NCBI GenBank assembly: GCA_030849075.1
Contig: JASAOO010003548.1
Coordinates: 1 to 64,000, forward strand
Source of the DNA: Zelonia costaricensis
Lineage: Eukaryota; Euglenozoa; Kinetoplastea; Trypanosomatida; Trypanosomatidae
Length of the DNA: 64,000 nucleotides
Direction: 5' to 3'
Shown here: positions 39,637 to 49,556 of the stretch, in pieces
Layout of the letters: the number at the start of each line of letters is the position of its first letter
Numbering within the stretch: position 1 is the first letter of the stretch
The notes under the pieces: generated by a model
What the model was told of the DNA's origin: nothing
Database searches by the model: none
The model's input: only the letters and a program-made list of their open reading frames with translations
Position numbers and translations under genes: made by a program

Positions 39637-41530
39637 GAGACCGTGGAGGAGGCGAGAGACAGAAGCACGAATGGCCGGACGCTATGTATGTGTGTGTGTG
39701 CAAGAGCGGTGACTGCTCTTCAGCCGTCTCTGCGCACTCGGCAGAGCGTGGCGACGGTTTCTCGCTCCCCCGTTTTCGAGTCTTTTTGGCATCTCGGATG
39801 CACGGGGGTCGCGCTGTGTTCACCAGAAAAAGGCTGGTGACCTCTGTGGCAACCTCGCAGACACCTGCTATGGTGCTGACATCTCCTCCGCCTCCACTCA
39901 CGCGCACCATCTCAGCGCGACAGGTCGCCGCGCACCGTTTTCTTCGTTTTGCGTGGGCGAACTGGAGAGGTTGCCGCAGACACGCACGTGCGTGTAGATG
40001 GGTTTCTTGGTGTTGTCTTCGTCGCTGGTGTTCCACTTCACGGGAGGCCGTTTTTCCCTCTTGGTGGTCCTGCTCGCCTACACGCGAGTCTGCCGTCTTT
40101 TGCTTGTTGTGCCCCTTCCCTCTCTCGTGGCTTCCGGCCGCAGCGGCGCTGCTGGCCGTCCCTCCTTACACCCCGCCGTGTGAACAAGCCATGCGTGATG
40201 ATCTGACTGTCATTCTTTTCCTTTTTTTTCCACCACCTCTCTGTGTGTTTGCGTGCCGCTTGGCGGTCTTGCTTTGCTGAGATGGATGTTGTTGCTGCGG
40301 TGTATGAGCTGTCGTTGCAGCTTCCTTGTTCTCGTTCTTCCTCGCACTCTCTTACCCTCTTTCTCGAACTAACGGCGCACCGCCGTGCCAGCAGGGCCTT
40401 ATGTAGCTGTTTTTCGCACGCTGTCGAGTGCGGGCAAAAGCGGGTGGCCCTGCGCGTGGGAGGAGGGACGGGTGGGGTGGTGGTGGGGTGGTGGTGGGGG
40501 ACACAGTTGACTGTGCGAGTGCATGGGAGGAAGGGGGGAATGGCGCCACGCGTGCCTACAGAACCCCCTTTTGTTTTCACCCACCTCTCTTTTCCTCGTC
40601 ATTTTTTGTTTCCGTCTCGACCCGCTCCTTCCTCGCGCGCTCACGGCGCCGAACCCACAGCGCACAACAGCCATCAACTTCGACGCATATAAAGACGTTG
40701 CTGTGCAACGCCTCGCTCATGTTCTGTGTCGCACCCTTCTTTGCCTCATTACCGCCGCCCAAGCGTACCGCAAAACAACAACACAACATATGAGCAGCGA
40801 AGAGGACCGCCATGCAGTTCCGTTGCCTGTGGCAGCGTGGCTTTTCGAACCCAGCCTCCACAAGCGGACAAGCACAGGCGAGAGAGGCGCAAACCGGCGA
40901 CGACGCTTTCACGGATCGACGAACACGGCGTGTGCTCATGATTGTGGCACGCATCGCACCTTGACAGGATGGGCGCGAAGGGTGCGGCACTGTTCGCAGG
41001 GAAGACAACAGGACGCGGTGTGTACGTGTGACTGTGTCTGTGGTGGTGGTGTGGGATCCGCACGCGTACCTCCGAGTTTGCTTGATGTGTGCCAAGTGGG
41101 CGGCCTCGCACCTCTCTTATCTGTGGGGTCTTTTCGCGGTGCAAACATCTTTCTTGCCGTCTCGACGCCCTCTTTCGTGCCCACGTCTCTTCGATTGTGG
41201 ATATCCTGCTCACTCACTTCTCTGCTGCCCCCTACTCTTCGCTTTGATGACCCTTTGTTTTCTTTCCTGCGTGACACACACCACTCGACGGTACACGCTG
41301 AATGCGGCGCGCCAACTTGTTCTCACCTCGGTGCCAGTTTCGTCTTGAGCCTGTGCGGGCTTCTCGTGCCGACTTGTGTACCAGGACGTAGTGAGCTGTA
41401 GCAAACGAAAAGAGCAGCAACAAGAGTCAGAAAGCACACACGCACACACACACTCACTCCATCACCCACGCATCCTCGTGTTCCCTTACCACTGTCATTC
41501 AACCCCGCGCCGGCGAGCACTGCGGGCACC
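39637..41530. other. Long intergenic region (1.9 kb)
   Basis: No gene is seen. There is a GGGTGGGGTGGTGGTGGGG-like G-rich run near 40467-40500, T-rich tracts near 40215-40232 and 40555-40630, and a CA-rich stretch at 41433-41455 shortly before the TPR gene. Confidence 0.5.
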
Positions 41531-42757
41531 ATGAGCACCGGCAAATTTCTGCTCTCCACGAAGAAGCAGAAGTACGCGGTGGTGGCGTCCGACAACAAGA
41601 CGCTGCTGTCCCGCGATGACCTCCGTGACATCGACCGCTTCGTTGAGAAGCGCGTCGTGTCGGCGACGTACGTGACAGTGGCGGAGCCGCCGCCGTCGCA
41701 GGGCATTCCGGCGCTGCCCTTTGAGAAGGTGAGCGAGAACTGTGACCCAGAGCTGCAGCTCTCCGTCAGTGCCATCAACGAGCGCGAGAGCGCCCTCGAC
41801 GTGCCGCTGCGCTTCATGGCGCCAGAGGAGTACCACGCCCCCGCTCTGGAGGAGCCGCCGTCGCGGCTGCCGCTGGCGCGTCGCATTGCGGCGCTGCTGC
41901 AGGGCGCCTCGTGCACGACGGTCGCGTGGCGGTACGCGCCGCCGGTGGCGAAGGACTACACCGTGACGGAGATCCAAGCCACGAAGGACGCCGACGCCCG
42001 CGCGCAGTCGTCGCTGCGGGCTGGGAAGAAGGGTAAGGCGGCGCAGCTCTTCTGCGTGTCGGGGTGCCTCTACTACAACTACGGCAACATGGAGTGGGCG
42101 GTGAACAGCTTCAAGCGCGCCCTCGGCATTGCCGAGGAGCTCGAGGACGCGCGGTGCATGGCGTTCTGCCACAACCTTCTCGGCACCTGTTTTTTTCGGC
42201 TGGGCGAGTACAAAATGGCGCTCATTCACCACAAGAAGCAGGAGGCGCTGGGTGGCAGCTACGCCCGCGCCGTGGCGGAGACGAACATGGGCGTCAGCTA
42301 CGCGGCTCTCGGCGAGCTCGAGTTTGCCCAGCAGGCCTTCGAGGACGCGCTCTTGAACGCGCGGCAGACGGACGATTCGATGCTGCTCACCATCGCGCTG
42401 GGCAATGTGGGGCTCGTATCGCTGCGGATCGGCGACATGCGGGCTGCGCAGTCGCACCTAGAGCAGTGCCTCGAGCAGTGCAGTATCGCCGGCGACAAGA
42501 GCGGCGCCTCCCTCTGCCTGCTTCTCCTCGGCGAGGTGTACTCGCTCATCCACGACTACCAGCACGCGCTCTTCTACTACGAGCATGCCTACCGCGTGGG
42601 GGGCGAGGCGAACAACTCCGACGTGGTGAACCTGGCGCGCGTCAGCATCGGCATCGCCCGCGGCAACTCGGCCATTCGTGATGCGGTGCTGACAGAGGCG
42701 TCCCTCTTGGGCAAGACGAACACGGTGCAGAGCGTTGTGAACCAGCTTCCCCAGTGA
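41531..42757 (+). CDS. Tetratricopeptide-repeat protein
   Basis: The 408-aa protein has an N-terminal region of about 145 residues without a known domain, then a solenoid of TPR-like helix pairs (about 150-370). Examples are LFCVSGCLYYNYGNMEWAVN, RCMAFCHNLLGTCFFRLGEY, AETNMGVSYAALGELEFAQQ, TIALGNVGLVSLRIGDMRAA and LLLGEVYSLIHDYQHALFYY. Repeat spacing of about 38-40 residues and small residues at TPR consensus positions support the call. TPR arrays mediate protein interaction; an axonemal TTC29-like protein is one possibility, since its TPR spacing and length are comparable, but this is not established. No signal or membrane segment is seen. Confidence 0.82.
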   Translation: MSTGKFLLSTKKQKYAVVASDNKTLLSRDDLRDIDRFVEKRVVSATYVTVAEPPPSQGIPALPFEKVSENCDPELQLSVSAINERESALDVPLRFMAPEEYHAPALEEPPSRLPLARRIAALLQGASCTTVAWRYAPPVAKDYTVTEIQATKDADARAQSSLRAGKKGKAAQLFCVSGCLYYNYGNMEWAVNSFKRALGIAEELEDARCMAFCHNLLGTCFFRLGEYKMALIHHKKQEALGGSYARAVAETNMGVSYAALGELEFAQQAFEDALLNARQTDDSMLLTIALGNVGLVSLRIGDMRAAQSHLEQCLEQCSIAGDKSGASLCLLLLGEVYSLIHDYQHALFYYEHAYRVGGEANNSDVVNLARVSIGIARGNSAIRDAVLTEASLLGKTNTVQSVVNQLPQ

Positions 42758-43833
42758 GAACCTAGACTGCTTGTCGATGCTCCCCAGTCTCTTGGCTGTG
42801 CTGAGCAACGCTGTCCAGTAGGTGGGCGCGTGCGTGAAGAGTTCGTTGTATCTGCTACTGCGCATTTGCGCGTTTTTCTTGACTCCCACCTGGAGCGCGT
42901 CCGTGTGCTGCGTGTCTCCGTGCGCAGCGCTGCTTTTCGCCTTGCTTGCCACCCCCGTCACCAGGCGACGGGGGTGGGGGCGGTGGCGCTCGATGTACTC
43001 TTATGGTGTCAGTTGGCAAGCTGTTCTCGTGTGTTCCGGGGCGTGTATGTTGGGGGGGGGTGCCTGAGGAGGCGTGTTGTTTTTGTTGTTGTTCTCCTCG
43101 CTGCCTCGCCGCGCTGCACGGCACGGTGCCATTCATGTAAAGCTCTCTTCGTTTTTGCTGTCACACTCTGTGCGGGCTTTGCGGCTGGCCCACGCGCGCG
43201 TGGTAATGGAAGTGTTCTTCAGGTTTCAACAGCGCAGGGCGTGGGAGAGGAGGGGAGGTGAACTGGTGTTTCCGGTTCACCCCTTTGTCGACTTCTCACC
43301 ATTCTGTGGAAGGCCGATGTGCTGCGACCCCTTTGCTCCACTATCCCGCTCACGTGCAGGCGTTGTTGCTGACAGCTTCCGCCACAGCGCCGGCGTCATC
43401 TTCCAAAGCAAACACAAAGGAGAAAAAGGAAAAGAAGAAGAACAGCTGAGCCTTTCTTCGCCGTGGCAGACACCTCTCGCGGTCAACCGTCTCAGTTGTC
43501 CGTCACTCGCTCTTCACGCTGCGGTGCGCCTCCTCGGGGTCGTCTACGCGCTCTTGCTGTGCCTCTCCTCCACTCTCCCTTTCCGATATGGCTCTTTGTT
43601 GCCCCTGTACTGACGACTACTTCGAAGCTGTGCGGCGTAGAGAGTCCACGTTCTGGGTTTCAGTTGTTGGTTAGGTCTTGCGGGCCGCCCTTTGCAATAC
43701 CCTCTCGCACGTGGGTGCCACTGCCGGATCGCAAACGTCCCCCTCCCCATCCTCGCCTTTCCTGCTTCCATGGGGAGACGGCAACCCCCCAGTCCCTGAC
43801 CTTTGCCCTTTGACTGCCCTCGTGGGCTTCTCC
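42758..43833. other. Intergenic region
   Basis: No gene is seen. It contains a G-run near 43051-43060 and a purine-rich A/G stretch (43415-43445), and has mixed composition elsewhere. The AG at 43791-43792 after a C-run is one candidate acceptor for the next gene. The open frame from 43678 probably includes leader sequence. Confidence 0.45.
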
Positions 43834-46476
43834 ATGTCAACGCCAAAGCTGAACGCGCTCATTGCGCGATGCCGCAAGCCAATCTTCACCACGGCTGAGG
43901 ACGTTGCCCAGGCAACGGCGGCACTGCTCGACCTCACCGGCTACCTCGACTCCCGCGACACCCGCGAGTGCCTTGTGCCTCTTAAGAAGTTTGCACGGCA
44001 CAGCCCTGACACGTTGCGCTCCGCGCTCGAAGGCGCCGCTCCGAGTCCGTCCAGCGCCGTGGACGGGCGGCGCATGGCGGCGGTTTCGCGTGTGATCCCA
44101 CTCGAAAAGACGCCGGTGACTGCCGCGCTGTGGGCTGGCCTGGTGCGCACGACAGCGGCGGCGTTCGAGGCTGCTGCATGGTCGCCGGCAGACCTCAAAG
44201 TGGTGGTGCAGCACATTCACCGCTTCAGCCCGTACGACGCGGGCTTCGTCGAGGTTGCGGCGCGCTACTGCGGCACTGCCATCCCGTCCGCCGGCCCGGA
44301 CGTGCTGCCGGCTCTGGTGTCCATTGTTACCTCGCTGCCGGAGCTGTCGACGCACTCGATGCGCCTGATCGATGCCGCGGCGGAGCGAGGCGCGGTCCTC
44401 GCCGAGGCCCTCACGCCGGGTGCGATTGGACACCTCTGCGGCCAGCTCAACCGCGTCCAGTGCATCAACGTGAACGCCGTGATTGCCTTCCAAGAGGAGG
44501 CGGGCCGCTGCGCCGAGGCGGGCGACGCCTTCACGGCGGTGCAGCTGCTGTACTTTGTGTCACGGCACAAGGCAGCGCACGTGAGCAGCGAGGCGGTTGT
44601 GTGGCTGACGGAGCGCCTCACCGGCGAGGCCGTCGACACGCGGTCGCTGGAGCTGCTGTGCGCCGCGGTGGTGCACATGCCGGGGCCGACGCGACTGGCC
44701 ATGCGGCAGGAGCTGCTTGACTTCATTGCGTATCTGTCCACGCAGGCGACAGAGCTGCTGCTGCAGGTGCCGGCGGCGGAGGGCGGGCTGGCGGGCAGCC
44801 AGGACGCTGTCGCGGTGGAGCGGGTCGTCTCGCACGTGCTGGAAATGGCGGTGATGCTGCGCACCTTCGGCGAGGCGGCGCAGTGGCCGTCGGAGTTCCT
44901 CGCTGCCGCCGACGCCTGCGCCGCCGCGGCGACGCCGCTGCAGGAGGCGCTGCTCTCGTCGGAGAGTCCGCCGTACGGTGTGATGGTGCGTCTGCTGGAG
45001 GCCCCGTCGGACGCGTGCAAGCGTGTCGGCCTCGCGATGCTGCGGGAGGCGGCCAGCCAGTGCCTGGCCCTGCCCACGCTGCAGACGTTCCGCTTTCTGC
45101 TGCTCATGGGCGACAACGGGCTGCACGACCTGCCGACGTCGCGCTACCTGCGTGATCAGTTCGCCAAAACCGCGGCGGAGGTGCCGCCGGTGCAGCTGAG
45201 CGTGGCGCTGCGCTGCCTCGGCGTCGCCATGCAGGACGCCGGCAGCGCAGCGCCGACCAACGTGGACGAGGAGCTGGAGCGGGAGAGCCTAGACGCATTT
45301 TTGCAGTTCTGCGTCGAGACGGCGCGCCGGCACCTCGCGCAGGGGGCGCCGCTGCGGTGCGTGCTGTCGACAACGGAGAACTTGTACAAGCTGGGCTGCC
45401 GCGACACCGCGTTCTTCGCCGATGTGGCGGCGTACATAACCGCGCGGCGGGCGGCTGTGGCGTCGGCGGTGGCGGCAGAGAGCGCCGACTCCGCCTCGGC
45501 GGTGTGCGAGGCACTGGGGGAGGACCTCCTCGACGAGCACCCCGAGGCGCACACCTTTCTGCTGGAGGTCGTGCAGCAGGGGGTGAAGGGCGAGTCGGCG
45601 ATGCTGCCGACCGCCTGGATGAACCTACACGACCCATCCAACGCGCTGCTGCCCCTGACAGAGGAGCAGCAGGAGAGCTGCGACATCGTGGAGGAAATGG
45701 TGCGCACCCGCTCCGACGACACGGCGACGCTGGTGCGTCTCGCCGAGCGCTACATCGCCTTGCTGCCGCACGCGCGCCCCGACGACCACAAGTACTTCTT
45801 CGGTATCTTTGCGGAGAAGGTGCTGAAGGAGGACAAGCTCTTGAAGAAGTGCCTGGACGCGATGGTGGACAGCGGCACGCTGCACCGACTGTCCGCACAC
45901 ACGATCGCCGCGGTGCTGCACAGCCTCGCCGCCATCCGCTTCGAGTACTTTGCGTCGGTGAAGCGGTTCATGTCGGCTATCACCGAGGAGCAGTGGCAGT
46001 CCATGGAGGCGGCGCCGCTCGTGCAGATTCTCCTCGGCATGGGCCAGCTGTCGCTGCGCACGCCCGCGCTGCTGCGACGCATCTGCGCCCGCCTCGATGT
46101 GCTGTACCATTTTTTGCCACCGCTCGACACGGCGCAAGCGGTGCACGCGCTGCAGGTGCTGGGCCACAACGATCCGGCGCTTCTGACCAAGCTGATGAAG
46201 CACGCGGCGGCCATGGCGCGGCGCTTCGACGAGGTGAGCGTGGGCCTGCTGTTCAGCTCCCCGTCCATTCACCGACTCATGTCCACCACGGAGGTGGCGC
46301 GGCCGCTGCTTCTGCAGGCGGGGACGAAGCTGCGGTCGCAGCGGCAGCGGGAGAAGATCTCGGTGTGGCTGCGGCGCTCGCACCTGCCCCGCGACCTCAT
46401 CGAGGAGGGCATGCGGCGGCTGCAGGTGACGAGTGGTGGGGCCGATGGTGCACAGCTGCCGCTGCGGCTCACGTAG
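43834..46476 (+). CDS. Large alpha-helical hypothetical protein
   Basis: This 880-aa Ala/Leu-rich protein is almost entirely predicted helix by eye. Recurrent helix pairs look like ARM/HEAT- or FASTK/OPR-like solenoid repeats, for example near the C-terminus: LAAIRFEYFASVKRFM, QILLGMGQLSLRTPALLRRI and AVHALQVLGHNDPALLTKLM. Those three units follow one another at about 37-residue spacing. No catalytic motif, RAP domain, signal peptide or transmembrane segment is recognised. Kinetoplastid mitochondrial RNA-processing factors often have this appearance, but the N-terminus (MSTPKLNALIARCRKPIF) is only weakly presequence-like. The start was chosen at the ATG after the leader-like stretch; the frame is open 52 codons upstream. 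Confidence 0.75.
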   Translation: MSTPKLNALIARCRKPIFTTAEDVAQATAALLDLTGYLDSRDTRECLVPLKKFARHSPDTLRSALEGAAPSPSSAVDGRRMAAVSRVIPLEKTPVTAALWAGLVRTTAAAFEAAAWSPADLKVVVQHIHRFSPYDAGFVEVAARYCGTAIPSAGPDVLPALVSIVTSLPELSTHSMRLIDAAAERGAVLAEALTPGAIGHLCGQLNRVQCINVNAVIAFQEEAGRCAEAGDAFTAVQLLYFVSRHKAAHVSSEAVVWLTERLTGEAVDTRSLELLCAAVVHMPGPTRLAMRQELLDFIAYLSTQATELLLQVPAAEGGLAGSQDAVAVERVVSHVLEMAVMLRTFGEAAQWPSEFLAAADACAAAATPLQEALLSSESPPYGVMVRLLEAPSDACKRVGLAMLREAASQCLALPTLQTFRFLLLMGDNGLHDLPTSRYLRDQFAKTAAEVPPVQLSVALRCLGVAMQDAGSAAPTNVDEELERESLDAFLQFCVETARRHLAQGAPLRCVLSTTENLYKLGCRDTAFFADVAAYITARRAAVASAVAAESADSASAVCEALGEDLLDEHPEAHTFLLEVVQQGVKGESAMLPTAWMNLHDPSNALLPLTEEQQESCDIVEEMVRTRSDDTATLVRLAERYIALLPHARPDDHKYFFGIFAEKVLKEDKLLKKCLDAMVDSGTLHRLSAHTIAAVLHSLAAIRFEYFASVKRFMSAITEEQWQSMEAAPLVQILLGMGQLSLRTPALLRRICARLDVLYHFLPPLDTAQAVHALQVLGHNDPALLTKLMKHAAAMARRFDEVSVGLLFSSPSIHRLMSTTEVARPLLLQAGTKLRSQRQREKISVWLRRSHLPRDLIEEGMRRLQVTSGGADGAQLPLRLT

Positions 46477-47271
46477 TGGCGGTGGTGGCGCTGTGGGACC
46501 GGGTGTGTGTTCTTGCGTGTGGGCTGTGTGCAGGCGTTGTGTGGCAGACTCCCTCACAATCACGCTAACTGGTTCGCTTCTGGATGCAGTGGCAGTATCA
46601 AGTCAAGGCATGGGCGGTGACGCTGGGACGCACAACGGCGCGACAGCACTTTCGCCCCGTCTGTTCGACGCTGACGCGCGGCTCACGACTCTGGCGCTGT
46701 GCGGCGCTTACACAGGAAACAGCATCGGCTTTTCCACGCGAGGAGCCGGTCTCGCTCGCGACGGTGCTTGACGCATCCGATCACAAGCGGAAGAGTGAAC
46801 GCGGTGCACAGCAACCCCCTCTTTCTCTCTGGAGAACAAATGAACACACACACACACACGTCAATCCTCGGCCCTCTTCCGCTCTCGACACTACTCCTCT
46901 CTTGCTGGCTCGACTCTGCGGCGCCTTGTGCATGTGGGTATTCCCCGCAGACACGCGTCACCGCCAGCCCTTCCATCTCTTCTCGTGTGACCAACCCTTT
47001 TCCTTCCCCAAAAAAGGAAAAAAAAAGCGAACCCAACAACAGCTACGGGTTGCCAGCACCGACCACGCAGAACCAAAGACACCGGGGGACCACTTTGCCG
47101 CCACTACATAGCAAAGCACTTGCGTTGTATGAGAGCAACGGGGACACCTGCGCGCCCTCCACCGTCCCGGAAACGCGGTGTCGCCGAGCCGCGCCGCAAG
47201 ACTGTCTTCGACTCGCGTGCGCTAGCTGCCGCATCCCCCTCCCTCCCTCCACATCATCCTGCTCGCTCGCC
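46477..47271. other. Intergenic region
   Basis: This holds a 3' UTR and the leader of MIF1. It includes a CA-rich run at 46845-46859, pyrimidine-rich stretches near 46880-46912 and 46990-47012, an A-rich run near 47012-47028, and a final C/T-rich tract at 47235-47265 directly before the ATG. The open frame from 46699 is not coding over this part. Confidence 0.5.
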
Positions 47272-47613
47272 ATGCCTGTTGTGCAGACCTTCGTGTCGAC
47301 GCCGCTGAGCGATGGGCAGCGCGCCAAACTGGCCGAGGTGTACCGCAGCGTCACGCGCGACATCTTGGGCAAGCCAGAGAACCTCGTCATGATGACCTTC
47401 CATGACAGCACCCCAATGCACTTTTTCGGGTCGACCGACCCGGTCGCGTACGTGCGCGTCGAAGCGCTCGGCGGGTACGGCCCGACCGAGCCGCAGCGCG
47501 CGACACAGGCGATCACTGCGGCCGTCACGGCGGAGTGCGGCATTCCCGGTGACCGCGTCTTTGTGCTGTACTTTGAGTGCCTGCACGCGGGCTGGAACGG
47601 GGTCAACTTCTGA
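47272..47613 (+). CDS. MIF1: Macrophage migration inhibitory factor-like protein 1
   Basis: The 113-aa protein matches the MIF/tautomerase family in length and pattern. The catalytic Pro follows the initiator Met (MPVVQTFVSTPL), the substrate-site lysine is in LGKPENLVMM, and the C-terminus is HAGWNGVNF. The mammalian CxxC oxidoreductase motif is absent (DPVAYVRVEA occupies the region). Leishmania MIF-like proteins are known to have tautomerase activity and to influence macrophage responses (family knowledge). It is followed 541 bp later by a second copy on the same strand. The two proteins differ at many positions, so the duplication is not recent or has diverged by selection. Confidence 0.93.
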   Translation: MPVVQTFVSTPLSDGQRAKLAEVYRSVTRDILGKPENLVMMTFHDSTPMHFFGSTDPVAYVRVEALGGYGPTEPQRATQAITAAVTAECGIPGDRVFVLYFECLHAGWNGVNF

Positions 47614-48153
47614 AGCCGTCGCAACCGCCTGCGTCAACGCCCTCGGAAGCGCGCCTGTTCCGGCGCTGACGGCAAGGCGGCGGTGTTGGGCCCTCTCTAG
47701 TGGGGCACAATGGTTCTGTGGCGCATGTCCGTCTACACATGAGCACGTCTCGAGTGTGCGCTCTTCGCGGGGAGCGAGAGGACGCGGTGAGCGGCCCACG
47801 AGGCTTCCACCATCGCTCGCTACCGCACAACACGTAAGACGCCAGGCGCAAAAAGACGAAAAGGCGGAAGGCGAGAGCGGGCAGCAGGCTCGTCTGTTCT
47901 GGTCATGCCCATCTAGACAATGGCACTCGGGCGCACCTCACTCTCCCAAGTACTCAGGCGGTTGACACGCGCACCCAGATCTCTTTTTTTTTTCAATACC
48001 TGTCACTCCCCCTTTTCTTCCCTCGACTGCACGCCATTCTCGCCATCGCGCCCGACCCCGCGACAGCAACCTCCAGCAACCACAGCTCGTACACATCTCT
48101 CTCCTCTCTCCCCCGAAAAACAGCAAACACCAAACATACCGTTAAGCAGCACC
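47614..48153. other. Intergenic region between MIF1 and MIF2
   Basis: It has T-run and C/T tracts at 47980-48025, with candidate acceptors CGCGACAG (ending about 48065) and AAAACAG (ending about 48123). The stretch at about 48005-48105 recurs downstream of MIF2 at 48945-49046. Confidence 0.6.
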
Positions 48154-48495
48154 ATGCCGTTCCTACACACCGTCATCTCGACGCCGCTGAATGAGCAGCA
48201 GCGGGCAAACCTTTCCGCGGTGTACCGCACCGTCTGCAAGGATGTGCTTGGCAAGCCTGAGGACTTCGTCATGACTGCGTTCAATGATAACACACCTTTC
48301 GAGTTCCAGGGCTCGGCCGAGCCGGCCGCGTACGTGCGCGTCGAGGCATGGGGCGACTACGATGCGTCGAAGCCCAAGAAGGTGACGCCGAGCATCACGG
48401 CCGCCATCACGAAGGAGACCGGCATCCCCGCGAACCGCATCTATGTCGCGTACTACAGCACGAAGCACTGGGGCTGGAACGGCACCAACTTCTAG
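48154..48495 (+). CDS. MIF2: Macrophage migration inhibitory factor-like protein 2
   Basis: This is the second 113-aa MIF-family protein, with Pro directly after Met (MPFLHTVISTPL), LGKPEDFVMTAF and C-terminus HWGWNGTNF. It lacks the CxxC motif, like MIF1. It differs from MIF1 most in the middle (DNTPFEFQGSAEPAAYVRVE versus DSTPMHFFGSTDPVAYVRVE) and near the end (YYSTKHWGWN), implying distinct substrate-pocket surfaces. It is the last plus-strand gene before the convergent strand switch, so its 3' end lies near the transcription termination zone. Leader sequence homologous to its own upstream DNA reappears 0.45 kb downstream of its stop codon without a gene. Confidence 0.93.
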   Translation: MPFLHTVISTPLNEQQRANLSAVYRTVCKDVLGKPEDFVMTAFNDNTPFEFQGSAEPAAYVRVEAWGDYDASKPKKVTPSITAAITKETGIPANRIYVAYYSTKHWGWNGTNF

Positions 48496-48944
48496 AACGG
48501 CCGCGGCTGCCGTTCGCAGCGGCGTTCCTGACACCGCCTTGCCACCAGCGCACGAGCCGACGCGGTGTGGGCGCCCTCAAGGAGGGCGAGATTGTTTCAA
48601 AGTGCATGTGCCTCAACACACGTGCGCGCTATTGAGTTGGCGCTCTGCGCGTGCTGCCCGAGGAAAGTGCGACGGCGGAGTGGGCAGCCGGCACGGCTTC
48701 CAGAGCTGTCCGCGTCCCTGCGGCACGTCAGGTGCGACGTTCAGCGCCCTCCTCCCTCAAACAACAAAAAAAGGAACGGACAGAGAAGGAAAGACAAGGT
48801 GAGCCTGGCCAGCGCGGCCGCGTGTCCCTGACTGTGCCTGCTGGACAGCTGCGACGGGGCTTCCCTCACCCTAAAGAGCAACCAGCACGTCGCTGAGCGG
48901 GTGGCCAGCACCTTTCCGTTGCCTGACAGTCGTGTGCCGCGTGG

Positions 48945-49046
48945 CACTCTCTCTTTTTCTTTCTCGACCCCACTTCGCTCTCACCACTGCACCCGACTCC
49001 GCGACAGCAACCTCCAGCAGCCACAGCCCGTACACATCTCTCTTCT
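48945..49046 (+). repeat. Orphan copy of MIF2 upstream region
   Basis: This stretch closely matches the MIF2 leader region at about 48005-48105. The shared core includes CGCGACAGCAACCTCCAGCA and TACACATCTCTC with only scattered differences. The offset is about 940 bp. No MIF coding sequence follows; the similarity stops where the inverted SIDER-like repeat begins (about 49053). It looks like the start of a third MIF unit that was interrupted or deleted. Confidence 0.7.
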
Positions 49047-49052
49047 TCATGA

Positions 49053-49385
49053 ACATCGTGCCTGCGAGCTCCCCTTTCTGTCCGTGGAATAGGTGGTACA
49101 AGAGGAGTGGGAGTGGGAAGGAGGACGGGTTCGCAGGCTAAGGGCCTCACCGAGACTCATTCTTCGGGGATGATCCCGGTTTCCCGGATTAGACACCCCA
49201 TCTTCCTTCCCCAACGACTATGCGCCTGTGACGCTTCGCCGTGGGTACTCAACCGGGGCAGGAGGTCTCGAGATTCGTGGTTGGTTTCGACATGGGTAGA
49301 TAAATCCCACCCTCTTTTCTCAAGTACCTCCTGCCCCGGAGCACCAAACTCCCGTGTCGCAAGTGAATGCCCGTGGCGCTAGTGA
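49053..49385 (-). repeat. SIDER-like repeat copy 4, inverted, 5'-truncated
   Basis: Its 3' end block (CGTGCCTGCGAGCTCCCCTT then TCTGTCCGT on the plus strand) starts right after the orphan MIF leader. The segment at 49241-49345 is the reverse complement, with few changes, of 49850-49953 in copy 5. A 26-bp perfect inverted match (49241-49266 versus 49928-49953) is included. Confidence 0.65.
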
Positions 49386-49556
49386 GCTCTGCTAGGGGCA
49401 CCTGCAGGGTTGGCGGCAAATGCTATGTAGGACGCGGTGACTTGGAACCTGTCGAGGTATGGCAGCAGTCGGTGTACTTCCTCGTTGACTGCGTAGCTGC
49501 GCGCGCGGCAGTGTTCGACGGAAGCCAGCGCGCACGTGTTGTCGACGTGAAGATGA

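Noticed and set aside
45357..46568. 403-codon plus-strand frame overlapping the 880-aa gene
   Set aside because: Alternative-phase shadow, Gly/Arg/Ala-rich, no plausible start signal.
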